Assembly: GCA_963744905.1 (NCBI GenBank)
Contig: CAVUUV010000003.1
Span: 186,001 to 250,000 of the forward strand
Length of the DNA stretch: 64,000 bases
DNA from: DATFFO01 sp963744905
GTDB taxonomy: Bacteria; Actinomycetota; Acidimicrobiia; Spongiisociales; ZC4RG35
Direction of reading: 5' to 3'
Within the stretch, counting starts at the first letter, position 1. Each line of letters begins with the position of its first letter. Shown piece by piece: positions 23,771-32,277 of this stretch. Position numbers and translations under genes: made by a program. The notes beneath the pieces were generated by a model. The model made no database searches, was not told the origin of the DNA, and worked only from the letters and a program-made list of their open reading frames with translations.

Positions 23771-24208
23771 ATGCTCGAGAGTCGCTATCAACATCGGGCC
23801 ACGACCACGGCTTCCCTGGCGACGGTGTGGGACCGCCTCCAGGACCCGGCCACCTGGGCAACGGTGGCCGGGGTCGACGGCACCAACCAGCATCGATTCG
23901 ACGGATCATCGCTGCTCGGTTTCGGGTTCGAGGCGATGATCGGCGGGGTGCCCTACCGGGGCACGGCCAGGGTGATCGAGTCTCAGCCCCGGACCTCGAT
24001 GACCCTGTCCATAAAGTCGAGCGAGATGCTGGGAACGATCAGCGTGAGCCCCATGACGACGCCGGAGGGGGTAGAGGTGGACGTGACCATGACCATCCGC
24101 CCAGCGGGGATGCTGGGTGCGGTCGTGTTTCCGGCGGTGACGGCCGCCGTGTCACGCAACTTCACCGAGTCGGTAGAGCGTCTGGCAGCCGAGTTGAGCG
24201 AGGCCTGA
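23771..24208 (+). CDS. SRPBCC-fold (polyketide cyclase/START-like) protein
   Basis: A 145-residue protein with the SRPBCC/CoxG pattern: an N-terminal strand, then TASLATVWDRLQDPATWATVAGV, GGVPYRGTARVIESQPRTSMTLSIK and a C-terminal helix AAVSRNFTESVERLAAEL. Such proteins bind hydrophobic ligands in a helix-grip cavity. Nothing in the neighbourhood identifies the ligand. It is divergent from the mca gene and converges with yggU. Confidence 0.65.
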   Translation: MLESRYQHRATTTASLATVWDRLQDPATWATVAGVDGTNQHRFDGSSLLGFGFEAMIGGVPYRGTARVIESQPRTSMTLSIKSSEMLGTISVSPMTTPEGVEVDVTMTIRPAGMLGAVVFPAVTAAVSRNFTESVERLAAELSEA

Positions 24209-24214
24209 ACCGGG

Positions 24215-24496
24215 TCATCGGGACCATCGGGACACCGTGCCCCGGGCACGGGCCGGATCGATTCCCTCCAGCAGCACCTTCTTGTGGCGGCGGGTCTCGC
24301 CCGAGAGCAGCCTGCAACGGCATTCGAAGGCGGCTTCGAGCACCCGGACCAGCTCTCGGTTGGCCCGCCCCGCTTGGGGTGGAGCCGACACCCTTACCTT
24401 GAGCGCCGACCCGTGGATGCCGCTGATCTCCGACCTGGAGGCACCCGGGACCACCCAGCAGGAGAGGACTGCTCCGTCGGGATGGCCCTCGACCAG
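24215..24496 (-). CDS. DUF167 (YggU-like) protein
   Basis: A small alpha/beta protein of the DUF167 family. The core is clear: VVPGASRSEISGIHGSALKVRVSAPPQAGRANRELVRVLEAAFECRCRLLSGETRRHKKVLLEG. Function is unknown. The start is a problem: no ATG, GTG or TTG precedes the core behind the atpC stop. CTG at 24496 keeps the first beta strand (GAVLSCWV), whereas GTG at 24454 would remove it. It follows the ATP synthase operon by 10 nt on the same strand. Confidence 0.75.
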   Translation of the reverse strand: MVEGHPDGAVLSCWVVPGASRSEISGIHGSALKVRVSAPPQAGRANRELVRVLEAAFECRCRLLSGETRRHKKVLLEGIDPARARGTVSRWSR

Positions 24497-24506
24497 GGGA
24501 TCGACG

Positions 24507-24875
24507 CTAACCGCTCTCCCCGGCCGATGCCTCGCCGGCTGCCTCCAGCTCCTGTTCGGCCGCCTCCAGCTCCGCCAGCTCCTCGGCCAGGCGGGCTGCC
24601 TCGTCCTTGCCACCCTCGGCCACCGTGGCCCGGTCGGTGAGCAGCGTCACCTGGTCTCCCAGTACCTGCAGGAAGCCCCCATGCACGCCGATCGTGGTGC
24701 GATTGCTACCCGACTGGACCACTACGGCCCCGGTCTCCAGGGCGCCCATCGTCGGCTCGTGATCGGCCAGGATCCCGATCTCCCCGTCGGGAGTGCGGGC
24801 GATGACGAAGTCCGCCTCGCCCGACCAGATGGTTCCCTCCGGGGAGACCACGTCGACCTGAAAGCTCTTAGCCAT
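24507..24875 (-). CDS. atpC: F1Fo ATP synthase epsilon subunit
   Basis: The 122-residue epsilon subunit of the F1 central stalk, which couples gamma rotation and inhibits ATP hydrolysis. The beta-sandwich domain runs through about residue 85 (FQVDVVSPEGTIWSGEADFVIARTPDGEIGILADHEP), followed by the helical hairpin AARLAEELAELEAAEQELEAA. Last gene of the atp operon. Confidence 0.95.
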   Translation of the reverse strand: MAKSFQVDVVSPEGTIWSGEADFVIARTPDGEIGILADHEPTMGALETGAVVVQSGSNRTTIGVHGGFLQVLGDQVTLLTDRATVAEGGKDEAARLAEELAELEAAEQELEAAGEASAGESG

Positions 24876-24890
24876 GGCTCGCCTCGGGTG

Positions 24891-26321
24891 TCACGCCGCC
24901 TCACCCTCCTTGGCCATCTCTGCCGCCTTGCGTTCCACGTCCTCGCGGCCGCCCACCATGTAGAAGGCCTGCTCGGGGTACTGGTCCATCTCACCGTCGA
25001 TGACCGCCTTGAAGGAGCTGATCGTCTCCTCGAGAGGGGTATAGATGCCGGCCTGTCCGGTGAACTTCTCGGCCACGAACATGGGCTGGGCCAGGAAGCG
25101 TTGGATGCGCCGGGCCCGGCCCACCACCAGCTTGTCCTCTTCGGAGAGCTCGTCCACGCCGAGGATGGCGATGATGTCCTGGAGATCCTTGAACCTCTGC
25201 AGGATGCGCTGCACCTCGGTCGCCACGAAGTAGTGCTCCTCGCCGATGAGCTGGGGGTCGAGGGCCCGGCTGCTGGAGTCGAGCGGGTCGACGGCCGGGT
25301 AGATACCCAGGGCGGTCAGTGGCCGGCTCAAGACGGTGGTGGCATCGAGATGGGCGAAAGCAGTGTGTGGGGCCGGGTCGGTGATGTCGTCCGCCGGGAC
25401 GTAGATCGCCTGCAGGGAGGTGATCGACTTGCCCTTCAACGACGTGATCCTCTCCTGGAGAAATCCCATCTCGTCGGCCAGGGTGGGCTGATAACCCACC
25501 TCCGAGGGCATCCGGCCCAGCAGGGTCGAGACCTCTGAGCCGGCCTGGGTGAAACGGAAGATGTTGTCGATGAACAACAACACGTCCTGGTTCTGCTCGT
25601 CCCGGAAGTACTCGGCCATGGTCAGGGCAGAAAGGGCTACCCGGAGACGGACCCCGGGCGGCTCGTCCATCTGGCCGAACACCAGGGCGGTCTTATCGAG
25701 CACCTCGGCCTCTTCCATCTCCAGGAACAGGTCCGTCCCCTCCCGGGTGCGCTCACCCACCCCGGCGAACACCGAGACGCCGCCATGCTGGCCGGCCACC
25801 CGGTTGATCATCTCCTGGATGAGGACCGTCTTGCCGACACCTGCGCCTCCGAACAGACCGATCTTGCCCCCTTCCAGATAGGGAGAGATCAGGTCGAGGA
25901 CCTTGATGCCGGTCTCGAACACCTTGCGCTGCGGTTCGACGTCCTCGAAGGGAGGGGGGCTGCGATGGATGGGCCAGCGGGGATCGCCGAAGTCCTGGTC
26001 GGGAGCGTCGAGGGACTTGCCCCACACGTTGAAGATGTGGCCCAGGACCTGGTTTCCCACCGGGACGGTGATCGGCCCGCCGGTGTTGACGACGGGCGTT
26101 CCTCTGGTCAGGCCGTCGGTGGGTGCCATGGCGATGGCCCTGACCTTGTTGTCGCCCAGGTGCTGGGCGACCTCTGCGACCACCAGGTGCGTCTCGCCCA
26201 TCAACTCGAACTCGATCTCGACCGCGTAGAGGATCTCGGGCAGCTCGTCGGGTGGGAACTCGATGTCGACCACCGGTCCCGCCACCTTGACGATTCGGCC
26301 GCTGCTTTTCGTATCTGGCAT
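24891..26321 (-). CDS. atpD: F1Fo ATP synthase beta subunit
   Basis: The catalytic beta subunit, 476 residues, on the cytoplasmic F1 head. It shows Walker A GGAGVGKTVL, the catalytic Glu region VGERTREGTDL, Walker B DVLLFIDNIFRFTQAG, the DELSEED lever written here as VDELSEEDKL, and the ALDSxx-type segment DPLDSSSRALDP. Length and motifs are normal. Confidence 0.97.
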   Translation of the reverse strand: MPDTKSSGRIVKVAGPVVDIEFPPDELPEILYAVEIEFELMGETHLVVAEVAQHLGDNKVRAIAMAPTDGLTRGTPVVNTGGPITVPVGNQVLGHIFNVWGKSLDAPDQDFGDPRWPIHRSPPPFEDVEPQRKVFETGIKVLDLISPYLEGGKIGLFGGAGVGKTVLIQEMINRVAGQHGGVSVFAGVGERTREGTDLFLEMEEAEVLDKTALVFGQMDEPPGVRLRVALSALTMAEYFRDEQNQDVLLFIDNIFRFTQAGSEVSTLLGRMPSEVGYQPTLADEMGFLQERITSLKGKSITSLQAIYVPADDITDPAPHTAFAHLDATTVLSRPLTALGIYPAVDPLDSSSRALDPQLIGEEHYFVATEVQRILQRFKDLQDIIAILGVDELSEEDKLVVGRARRIQRFLAQPMFVAEKFTGQAGIYTPLEETISSFKAVIDGEMDQYPEQAFYMVGGREDVERKAAEMAKEGEAA

Positions 26322-26343
26322 CTCTCTCGCTCCTCGGGGTTCT

Positions 26344-27216
26344 CTACTCGGCCAGCGCCTCGGCGCCGCCCACGATCTCGGTGATTGCTGTGGTGATCTC
26401 GGCCTGACGGGCCCGGTTGGCCTGCACCGTGAGAACCTTGATCAGCTCCTCGGCATTGTCGGTGGCGGCCTTCATGGCCCGTCGACGGGCGGAGTGCTCC
26501 GAGGCCGATGACTCCAACAGCATGCTGAACACCGTCGCCTCAACGTACTTGGGGAGAAGCCTATCGAGGATCTCCTCGGGCGAGGGCTCGAACTCGTACG
26601 ACACCGGGGCGCTGTCCTCGGATCCCTCCGGCGGGACGATCGGCAGCAGGCCGAAACCGGTTGGGACCTGGCTCAGGGCCGACTTGAAGGTGGTGAAATA
26701 GGCCTCCAGCTTGTCGATCTCTTTGCCGGCATAGGCGTCCATGATCGTGTTGGCGATCGAGCGCGCGTCGCCGTAGCCGGGGGTATCGGTGACCCCCAGC
26801 CAGGACCTTTCGATGCGATAGCCCCTGTAGCGGAAGTACGACTGAGCCTTCTTGCCCACCACGTAGAGCACTACCTGGCGGTCGGCGCGTCGGTGGTCGA
26901 CCATGGCTTGCTCGGCCATGCGGATGATATTGGTGGCGAAGGCACCGGCCAGGCCCCTGTCCGAAGCTATGACCAGCATTCCCACCATGTCGACCGGGCG
27001 CTGCTCCAGTAGCAGATGCGACGTCCCGCTCGAGGTCCCCCCGATGTTCTCGATCACCTCGACCAGTTTGGCCGTGTACGGCTTGGAGGCGTTGACCCGG
27101 GCAATGGCACGGGGAATGCGGGAGGCGGCGATGAGCTCGAACGAGCGAGTGATCTTCTTGGTCGATTCGATGCTTCGAATCCGGCGACGAGTGTCGCGCA
27201 GGGCGGCACTGGGCAT
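26344..27216 (-). CDS. atpG: F1Fo ATP synthase gamma subunit
   Basis: The rotor shaft subunit, 290 residues. The N-terminal helix RRIRSIESTKKITRSFELIAASRI and the C-terminal helix ARRRAMKAATDNAEELIKVLTVQANRARQAEITTAITEIVGGAEAL form the coiled-coil shaft in the alpha3beta3 core. The middle domain contains SDRGLAGAFATNI. It carries an actinobacterial-style acidic and proline-rich insertion (PPEGSEDSAPVSYEFEPSPEE). Confidence 0.96.
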   Translation of the reverse strand: MPSAALRDTRRRIRSIESTKKITRSFELIAASRIPRAIARVNASKPYTAKLVEVIENIGGTSSGTSHLLLEQRPVDMVGMLVIASDRGLAGAFATNIIRMAEQAMVDHRRADRQVVLYVVGKKAQSYFRYRGYRIERSWLGVTDTPGYGDARSIANTIMDAYAGKEIDKLEAYFTTFKSALSQVPTGFGLLPIVPPEGSEDSAPVSYEFEPSPEEILDRLLPKYVEATVFSMLLESSASEHSARRRAMKAATDNAEELIKVLTVQANRARQAEITTAITEIVGGAEALAE

Positions 27217-27269
27217 CTAGACCATCCCTCCTTGGCGTTGAGTCGCCCCGACGGGAAACAACACCGGGA

Positions 27270-28808
27270 CTACTCCTCGCTCTGGGAGGAGAAGGTCTCA
27301 CCGAAGTCGGATATGGCGCCCTTCAAGGCGCCGGCGTCGGCGATCTCTCCCGTGTCGCGGATCGCGTCCAATATCCCGCCGTGACGGGTGCGCATGTACT
27401 CGCGGAGCCCCCGCTCGAAGCGCTGAACGTCTTCCACCGCCACATGGTCCAGCAAGCCCTCCGTCACGGCGAAGATGACCACGACCTGCTCCTCGACGGG
27501 TATGGGCTGGTACTGGGGCTGTTTGAGCACCTCGACCACCCGGCGCCCCCGCTCCAGCTGGGCCAGGGAGGCAGCGTCGAGGTCGGACCCGAACTCGGCG
27601 AAAGCGGCCAGGTCCCGGTACTGGGCGAGGTTGAGGCGCAGCGGCCCGGCGATCTTTTTCATCGCCTTGATCTGGGCGTCTCCTCCCACCCTCGATACCG
27701 AGGTGCCGGCGTTGACGGCGGGACGTACGCCCTGATAGAAGAGGTCGGTCTCCAGGAACACCTGTCCATCGGTGATGGAGATGACGTTGGTGGGGATGTA
27801 GGCGGAGATGTCATTGGCCTTGGTCTCGATCACGGGAAGTCCTGTCAGCGACCCTCCCCCCAGTTCTTCGGACAGCTTGGCGCAGCGCTCCAGGAGGCGT
27901 GAATGGAGATAGAAGACGTCGCCGGGATATGCCTCACGCCCCGGAGGCCGGCGCAGCAGGAGGGAGATCTCCCGGTAGGCGATGGCCTGCTTGGTGAGGT
28001 CGTCGAACATGATCAGCGCATGCTGGCCGTTGTACATCCAGTACTGACCCATCGCCGAGCCGGCGTAGGGGGCATACATCTGCAGGGCGGGGGAATCGGA
28101 AGCAGTTGCGTTTACTACCACCGTGTATTCCATCGCCCCGTGCTCGGTGAGCACGTCCACTACCTCGGCCACCGTGGAGGCCTTCTGGCCGATGGCCACG
28201 TAGACACACTTGACCTCCCGGTCGGTGCCCTGGTACTGCTTCTGGTTGATGATCGTGTCGACCAGGAGGGCGGTCTTACCGGTCTGGCGGTCACCGATGA
28301 TCAGCTGGCGCTGGCCCCGCCCGATAGGGGTCATTGAGTCGATGGCCTTGATGCCGGTCTGGAGGGGCTCCTTCACGGGTTGACGCTGCACCACCGACGG
28401 AGCCTGGGTCTCGAGGAGGCGCCGTTCGCTGGTATCGATCGGCCCCTTGCCGTCGATGGGTGTGCCCAAAGCGTCGACCACCCGGCCCAACAGGGCGTCA
28501 CCGACCGGTACCGACAGCACGTTGCCGGTCTGCTTGACCGGGTCTCCCTCCTGGATATGGGAGGCCTCACCCATCACCACCACGCCCAGGTCGGTCTCGT
28601 CGATGTTGAGGGTCACGCCCAGGAGCCCCCCGGGGAACTCCAACAGCTCCGAGGCCATCACGGAGGGGAGGCCCTCGACCCGGGCCACGCCGTCGGCGAT
28701 GGAGGTGACATAGCCCACGGTCTCCTTGGTGACGGTGGGGTCCCACCCCTCCAGGTTCTTGCGGAGGGATGAGGTGATGTCGTCGGCGGTGATGGTCAGA
28801 TCGGCCAT
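27270..28808 (-). CDS. atpA: F1Fo ATP synthase alpha subunit
   Basis: The 512-residue non-catalytic nucleotide-binding subunit of F1. Walker A is GDRQTGKTAL, Walker B lies in HALIMFDDLTKQAIAYRE, and PPGREAYPGDVFYLHSRLLER and SVSRVGGDAQIKAMKK are family blocks. The ribosome-binding site AGGAG lies 6 nt upstream of the ATG. Confidence 0.97.
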   Translation of the reverse strand: MADLTITADDITSSLRKNLEGWDPTVTKETVGYVTSIADGVARVEGLPSVMASELLEFPGGLLGVTLNIDETDLGVVVMGEASHIQEGDPVKQTGNVLSVPVGDALLGRVVDALGTPIDGKGPIDTSERRLLETQAPSVVQRQPVKEPLQTGIKAIDSMTPIGRGQRQLIIGDRQTGKTALLVDTIINQKQYQGTDREVKCVYVAIGQKASTVAEVVDVLTEHGAMEYTVVVNATASDSPALQMYAPYAGSAMGQYWMYNGQHALIMFDDLTKQAIAYREISLLLRRPPGREAYPGDVFYLHSRLLERCAKLSEELGGGSLTGLPVIETKANDISAYIPTNVISITDGQVFLETDLFYQGVRPAVNAGTSVSRVGGDAQIKAMKKIAGPLRLNLAQYRDLAAFAEFGSDLDAASLAQLERGRRVVEVLKQPQYQPIPVEEQVVVIFAVTEGLLDHVAVEDVQRFERGLREYMRTRHGGILDAIRDTGEIADAGALKGAISDFGETFSSQSEE

Positions 28809-28818
28809 GTTTCAGCTC

Positions 28819-29352
28819 CTAGGAAGACTGGAGGGCTTGGCGTAGAGATTCGAGTTTGTGAGCCACCGAGCCGTCGATGACGACGTCACCGACCCGGGCG
28901 ATGATCCCCCCCACGACGGATGAATCGACGATCGCCTTCACCTCCAGGGTGGCGCCGGTGGCCCGGCTCAGGGCCTGAGTCAGTCGCTCGATCGTCGCAT
29001 CGTCCAGCGGTATGGCCGATCGGATCTCGGCCACACGGCGATTGCGGGAGGAGGCAGCCTTCTCGGCCAGACCGGAGGCGATCTCGCCCAGCTCTGCGCC
29101 CATTCCCTGGCCGAGCAGAAGCTCGACCAAACCCAGGGTCAGGGAAGAGGCATGGCCCTGGAGGAGATCGGTGAGCACGCCCCGCTTGCGCTCCAGAGGC
29201 AGCTGGGGGTCGGTCAAGGCCGAGCGCAGCTCGGGCGAGTCCTCTACCTGTCGGCCCAGCTCGAACAGCTCCCTCTCCACCCTCTCCAGCTGGCCGTCGG
29301 CACGGGCCAGCTCGAAGATGCCGGCTGCATATCCGGAGATCCGATCGGACAC
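28819..29352 (-). CDS. atpH: F1Fo ATP synthase delta subunit
   Basis: The 177-residue peripheral-stalk subunit linking the F1 head to subunit b. The N-terminal helical domain (ISGYAAGIFELARADGQLERVERELFELG) and the C-terminal strand region (VGGIIARVGDVVIDGSVAHKLESLRQAL) are both present. GTG start directly abuts the atpF stop. Unlike mycobacteria, delta is a separate gene and is not fused to a second b subunit. Confidence 0.94.
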   Translation of the reverse strand: MSDRISGYAAGIFELARADGQLERVERELFELGRQVEDSPELRSALTDPQLPLERKRGVLTDLLQGHASSLTLGLVELLLGQGMGAELGEIASGLAEKAASSRNRRVAEIRSAIPLDDATIERLTQALSRATGATLEVKAIVDSSVVGGIIARVGDVVIDGSVAHKLESLRQALQSS

Positions 29353-29901
29353 TTACTTCTGCTCCAACTCGCTTATGTAACGCTCCACGAGACCCATCTG
29401 GGTCTGGCGGTCGAGACTCTCCCCGACCACCTTCTCGGCCAGGTCGATAGAGAGGTTGGCCACATCCCGTCGGGCGTCCGCCAGTGCCCGGGTGCGCTCG
29501 TTCTGGGCGTCCTCTCGGGCCTTGGAAACGATCTCGGCCGCCTGCGTCTCGGCCTTGGCGACGATGTCGTTACGGACCTGTTCGGCCTGGGTGCGGGCCT
29601 CCTCCACGATCTCGTTGGCCCTGGTCTTGGCCTCCGCAAGCTGGGCCCGGTAGTCGGCCAGCAGGCTCTCGGCCTCGGCCTTGGCCTTCTCGGCCTCGGC
29701 CAGCTGGCCGCCGATGGCGCGCTGGCGATCCTCCAGCATCCGATTGAGGGCCGGGGCCGCAAAGCGCCAGATCACGGCGAAGACGATGACGAAGGCGATG
29801 ATCCCGGCGATCAGCTCCGGGAGGGGAGGAAGCAGCAGGTCCATGCCTCCGCTGGAGGTTTCTTCCTGAGCGAGAACAACCAGGTGTGGGAGCATCGTCA
29901 T
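29353..29901 (-). CDS. atpF: F1Fo ATP synthase b subunit
   Basis: The peripheral-stalk subunit with one N-terminal TM helix (LLPPLPELIAGIIAFVIVFAVIWRFAAPALNRML) and a long charged coiled-coil tail rich in Ala/Glu/Arg. The ATG at 29901 shares one base with the atpE stop (TGATG) and gives 182 residues; an in-frame TTG at 29904 is one codon longer. Confidence 0.94.
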   Translation of the reverse strand: MTMLPHLVVLAQEETSSGGMDLLLPPLPELIAGIIAFVIVFAVIWRFAAPALNRMLEDRQRAIGGQLAEAEKAKAEAESLLADYRAQLAEAKTRANEIVEEARTQAEQVRNDIVAKAETQAAEIVSKAREDAQNERTRALADARRDVANLSIDLAEKVVGESLDRQTQMGLVERYISELEQK

Positions 29902-30167
29902 CAACCGAGGAAGTACAGCACGAAGCCGATGAGGGCCAGCGCCTCGGTGAAGGCGATGCCCAGGAACATGTTGGTGCGGACCATGCCCGCCGCTTCGGGC
30001 TGGCGGGCCATGGCCTGGACGGCGTTGCCCACCACGATGCCGATGCCGATACCCGGGCCGATGGCGGCCAGGCCATAGCCGATCACCCCGGTGCTACCGG
30101 ATACTCCGTTCGCCGCCTGGGCCAGCACCTGGGCAAAGGCCGTCACTGCGGCCAGTACTTCGTGCAT
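29901..30167 (-). CDS. atpE: F1Fo ATP synthase c subunit
   Basis: The 88-residue proteolipid that forms the rotor ring. It has two TM helices with the polar loop RQPEAAGMVR. The ion-carrying carboxylate is the Glu in the second helix (GIAFTEALALIGFVLYF). The residue after that Glu is Ala rather than the Ser/Thr pair of sodium-binding rings, so proton coupling is inferred. Confidence 0.96.
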   Translation of the reverse strand: MHEVLAAVTAFAQVLAQAANGVSGSTGVIGYGLAAIGPGIGIGIVVGNAVQAMARQPEAAGMVRTNMFLGIAFTEALALIGFVLYFLG

Positions 30168-30209
30168 TCTCTCTTTCCTTTCTTACCTGGGTCTGGTCAC
30201 TTGCAAAGA

Positions 30210-31052
30210 TCAGTGCTCGGGGTGGACGGAAGTCTGGATGTAGAAAGCAGACAGCAGGGTGAAGATGTAGGCCTGGATCACCGCCACCAGGATCTCGAAG
30301 GCGAAGATCCCCAGCCCCATCACGAACCACAACAGACCCGCCCCGCCCTTGAGCACGCTCACGTCCCCCGTGAAGACGCCGGCCACGAAGATCACCCCGG
30401 TGGTGAGCAGCAGCGTCAGCATGACGTGGCCCGCCACCAGGTTGGCGAAGAGCCGGACTGCCAGCGAGAAGGGGCGGATGAAGAAGTAGGAGAAGAACTC
30501 GATCACACCCACCAGCGGGCGCAAGGCCACCGGAACGTGGCCGGGCCAGACGATGCCACCCAGATAGCTGAACCCGTTCTTCCAGAACCCCACCACGATG
30601 AAGATCACGTAGGTGACCAGGGCCAGGAACATGGGTATTGCCATACGGGAAGTGATGGGGAAGTTGATCAGCGGCGTGATCTCGAACAGATTGCCCACCA
30701 GGATGAACATGAAGATGGAGAGCAGGTATGGGAAGTACTTGATCCCCTCCGGTCCGATGATCCCTATCGCCACGTCGTCGCGAACGAATCCGACCAGGGC
30801 CTCCACGCCGGCCTGAAACTTGGTGGGCACCAGCTTGGGCTTCCGAAAGGCGGCCCAGAGCACTGCCACCACGATGAGGGCGGCCAGGAACATGAGGAGG
30901 ATGGTGCGGTTGACCTGGCCGAAGATGTTGGGCAGGACGAAGAGGTCGGTCACCTTGGCAGGGGCGCACACCGGCTGGGAGACATCGCACTCCTCGGCGG
31001 CCAAGATCACGGAGTGACCCAGCGAGAACGCTGCGACTACTAGCTGATCCAA
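30210..31052 (-). CDS. atpB: F1Fo ATP synthase a subunit
   Basis: The membrane stator subunit that forms the proton half-channels. The essential Arg is in IRPFSLAVRLFANLVAGHVML, and the last TM region ends VAVIQAYIFTLLSAFYIQTSVHPEH. TTG at 31052 is chosen: AAAGGA lies 7 nt upstream, the product is 280 residues starting LDQLVVAAFSLG, and the longer open frame runs antisense-like through atpI. The first 13 bp overlap the end of atpI. Confidence 0.94.
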   Translation of the reverse strand: MDQLVVAAFSLGHSVILAAEECDVSQPVCAPAKVTDLFVLPNIFGQVNRTILLMFLAALIVVAVLWAAFRKPKLVPTKFQAGVEALVGFVRDDVAIGIIGPEGIKYFPYLLSIFMFILVGNLFEITPLINFPITSRMAIPMFLALVTYVIFIVVGFWKNGFSYLGGIVWPGHVPVALRPLVGVIEFFSYFFIRPFSLAVRLFANLVAGHVMLTLLLTTGVIFVAGVFTGDVSVLKGGAGLLWFVMGLGIFAFEILVAVIQAYIFTLLSAFYIQTSVHPEH

Positions 31053-31477
31053 TCCAGGTTCCTTTCTCGTCCTTTGGCCACCGCCACCGTCTCCCAGGTC
31101 AGCAGCACCAGGTACACGACCACCGCCGATATCCCGAAGGCGAGCCGATCGAGGTCTTCTACCAGGCGCGCTACCAGAAACATCGTGAGCGTGATCAGTC
31201 CGAGCCGCACGAAGAAGCCGAACAGGGCGGCCGCATGATAAACAGCCAGGCTGATACGCGCCGAAATCGACAACACCAGCCCGGCGAGGAGGAAATTCCC
31301 CACCACGATCGCCACCCCGATCAGCGCTGCCACTGCGCCGGCGCCGCCCCGGAGCAACCAGAACGCACCCACGACCACAGGGGCGACCCACACGGCCCGG
31401 GCCACGATGTGTCGGGAGAGGATCGATTCCACGGGCACTCCGCCCGCAACCGGCGCCTGGTGGTTCTCCACCGTCAC
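31040..31477 (-). CDS. atpI: ATP synthase subunit I-like membrane protein
   Basis: A 145-residue protein with four predicted TM segments at the position of atpI. Such proteins assist c-ring assembly or magnesium supply but are poorly conserved. The GTG start overlaps the upstream stop in GTGA. The assignment rests mainly on operon position and topology. Confidence 0.75.
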   Translation of the reverse strand: MTVENHQAPVAGGVPVESILSRHIVARAVWVAPVVVGAFWLLRGGAGAVAALIGVAIVVGNFLLAGLVLSISARISLAVYHAAALFGFFVRLGLITLTMFLVARLVEDLDRLAFGISAVVVYLVLLTWETVAVAKGRERNLDWIS

Positions 31478-31737
31478 TTACCCACCTCGTCGGGATCCTG
31501 AAGGGTCACGGCGGGAGGGTCGGGCTGACTCTTGATCTGCTGCCAGGTACGGGCGAAACCCGAATAGGAACCGAGGATCACTCCGATGATCACCAGCCAG
31601 GGCGAGGTTCCCAGCCACCAGTCGAGGCCGAGGCCGAGCAAGGTCCCGGCCAGGATCGAGGACAGAAACGCTCCACCCTCCATCCATCCGTCGGTCATGG
31701 CTGCTGAGACCTGCTTGGTAACCGATTCGTCTCTCAT
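31474..31737 (-). CDS. AtpZ/AtpI-family small membrane protein
   Basis: An 87-residue protein with two TM helices (GGAFLSSILAGTLLGLGLDWWLG and PWLVIIGVILGSYSGFARTWQQI). The pattern GxxxGxxxDxxxG across the first helix and the WxxxxG loop are typical of AtpZ, an accessory protein often encoded first in atp operons. AAGG lies 4 nt before the ATG. This is the first gene of the operon behind the Rex-type promoter. Confidence 0.8.
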   Translation of the reverse strand: MRDESVTKQVSAAMTDGWMEGGAFLSSILAGTLLGLGLDWWLGTSPWLVIIGVILGSYSGFARTWQQIKSQPDPPAVTLQDPDEVGK

Positions 31738-31767
31738 CTGGCCTTGTCGGAGATTCGGGTTCGGAAC

Positions 31768-31797
31768 ATTCTAGGGCGCTTGTGAAACGATTCACAA
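31768..31797 (-). promoter_or_regulatory. atp operon promoter
   Basis: On the minus strand, -35 TTGTGA (31797-31792), an 18-bp spacer and -10 TAGAAT (31773-31768) lie about 30 bp upstream of the first atp gene. The Rex-type palindrome covers the -35 hexamer and most of the spacer. Confidence 0.55.
31780..31797. promoter_or_regulatory. Rex-type operator of the atp operon
   Basis: TTGTGAAACGATTCACAA has perfect 7-bp inverted arms and a 4-nt centre. It matches the established Rex operator form TTGTGAA-N4-TTCACAA. Rex is a repressor released by NADH, so this site would tie ATP synthase expression to the NADH/NAD+ ratio. A second copy lies at 48809-48826. No rex gene is in the window. Confidence 0.75.
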
Positions 31798-31878
31798 AGT
31801 GTGAGGGCTCCGCAAAACACGCCTGCGAAAAACCTAGCGGGTCGCTGCGCGACTTGTACGGTCGACAGCGCCCCCCGC

Positions 31879-32274
31879 CCTTCGTCCCCCACGCAGTGGG
31901 GGAAAGTCCCTGCCGCCGCAGTGCGCAGCACGAAGGCGGGAGGTAGGGGGGTCCTGACGCCTCGGCTTCACCTCCCCCCTACCCCACTGCTGCGCAGCGG
32001 GGGCCCCTTCCCCCTTGCTCCGCAAGGGGGACAAAGCTACCCCAGCCCTTTGTCCCCCACGCAGTGGGGGAAAGTCCCTGCCGCCGCAGTGCGCAGCACG
32101 AAGGCGGGAGGTAGGGGGGTCCTGACACCTCGGCTTCACCTCCCCCCTACCCCACTGCTGCGCAGCGGGGGCCCCTTCCCCCTTGCTCCGCAAGGGGGAC
32201 AAAGCTACCCCAGCCCTTTGTCCCCCACGCAGTGGGGGAAAGTCCCTGCCGCCGCAGGCGGGAGGTAGGGGGAC
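31879..32274. repeat. Mosaic array of palindromic repeats, 168-bp period
   Basis: This occupies most of the 540-bp gap between the atp promoter and glyA. A 168-bp unit starting TT(C/T)GTCCCCC recurs at 31881, 32049 and 32217; the third copy is cut short 60 bp later, near the glyA stop. Each unit is itself a head-to-head pair of a related ~85-nt element and contains stable hairpins such as CCCCCTTGC/GCAAGGGGG. A diverged single element lies at 42954-43049. No convincing gene is present. Confidence 0.85.
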
Positions 32275-32277
32275 AAA

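Noticed and set aside
29886..31043. A 385-codon plus-strand open frame opposite atpF, atpE and atpB
   Set aside because: Low-complexity His/Glu/Asp-rich translation antisense to conserved ATP synthase genes.
31801..32268. Open frames on both strands through the repeat array between atp and glyA
   Set aside because: The peptides simply echo the 168-bp DNA repeat and no start signal or domain is present; the region is better read as structured repeats.
31879..32274. Repeat array considered as a CRISPR locus
   Set aside because: The unit is 168 bp with no short repeat/spacer alternation and no cas genes nearby.
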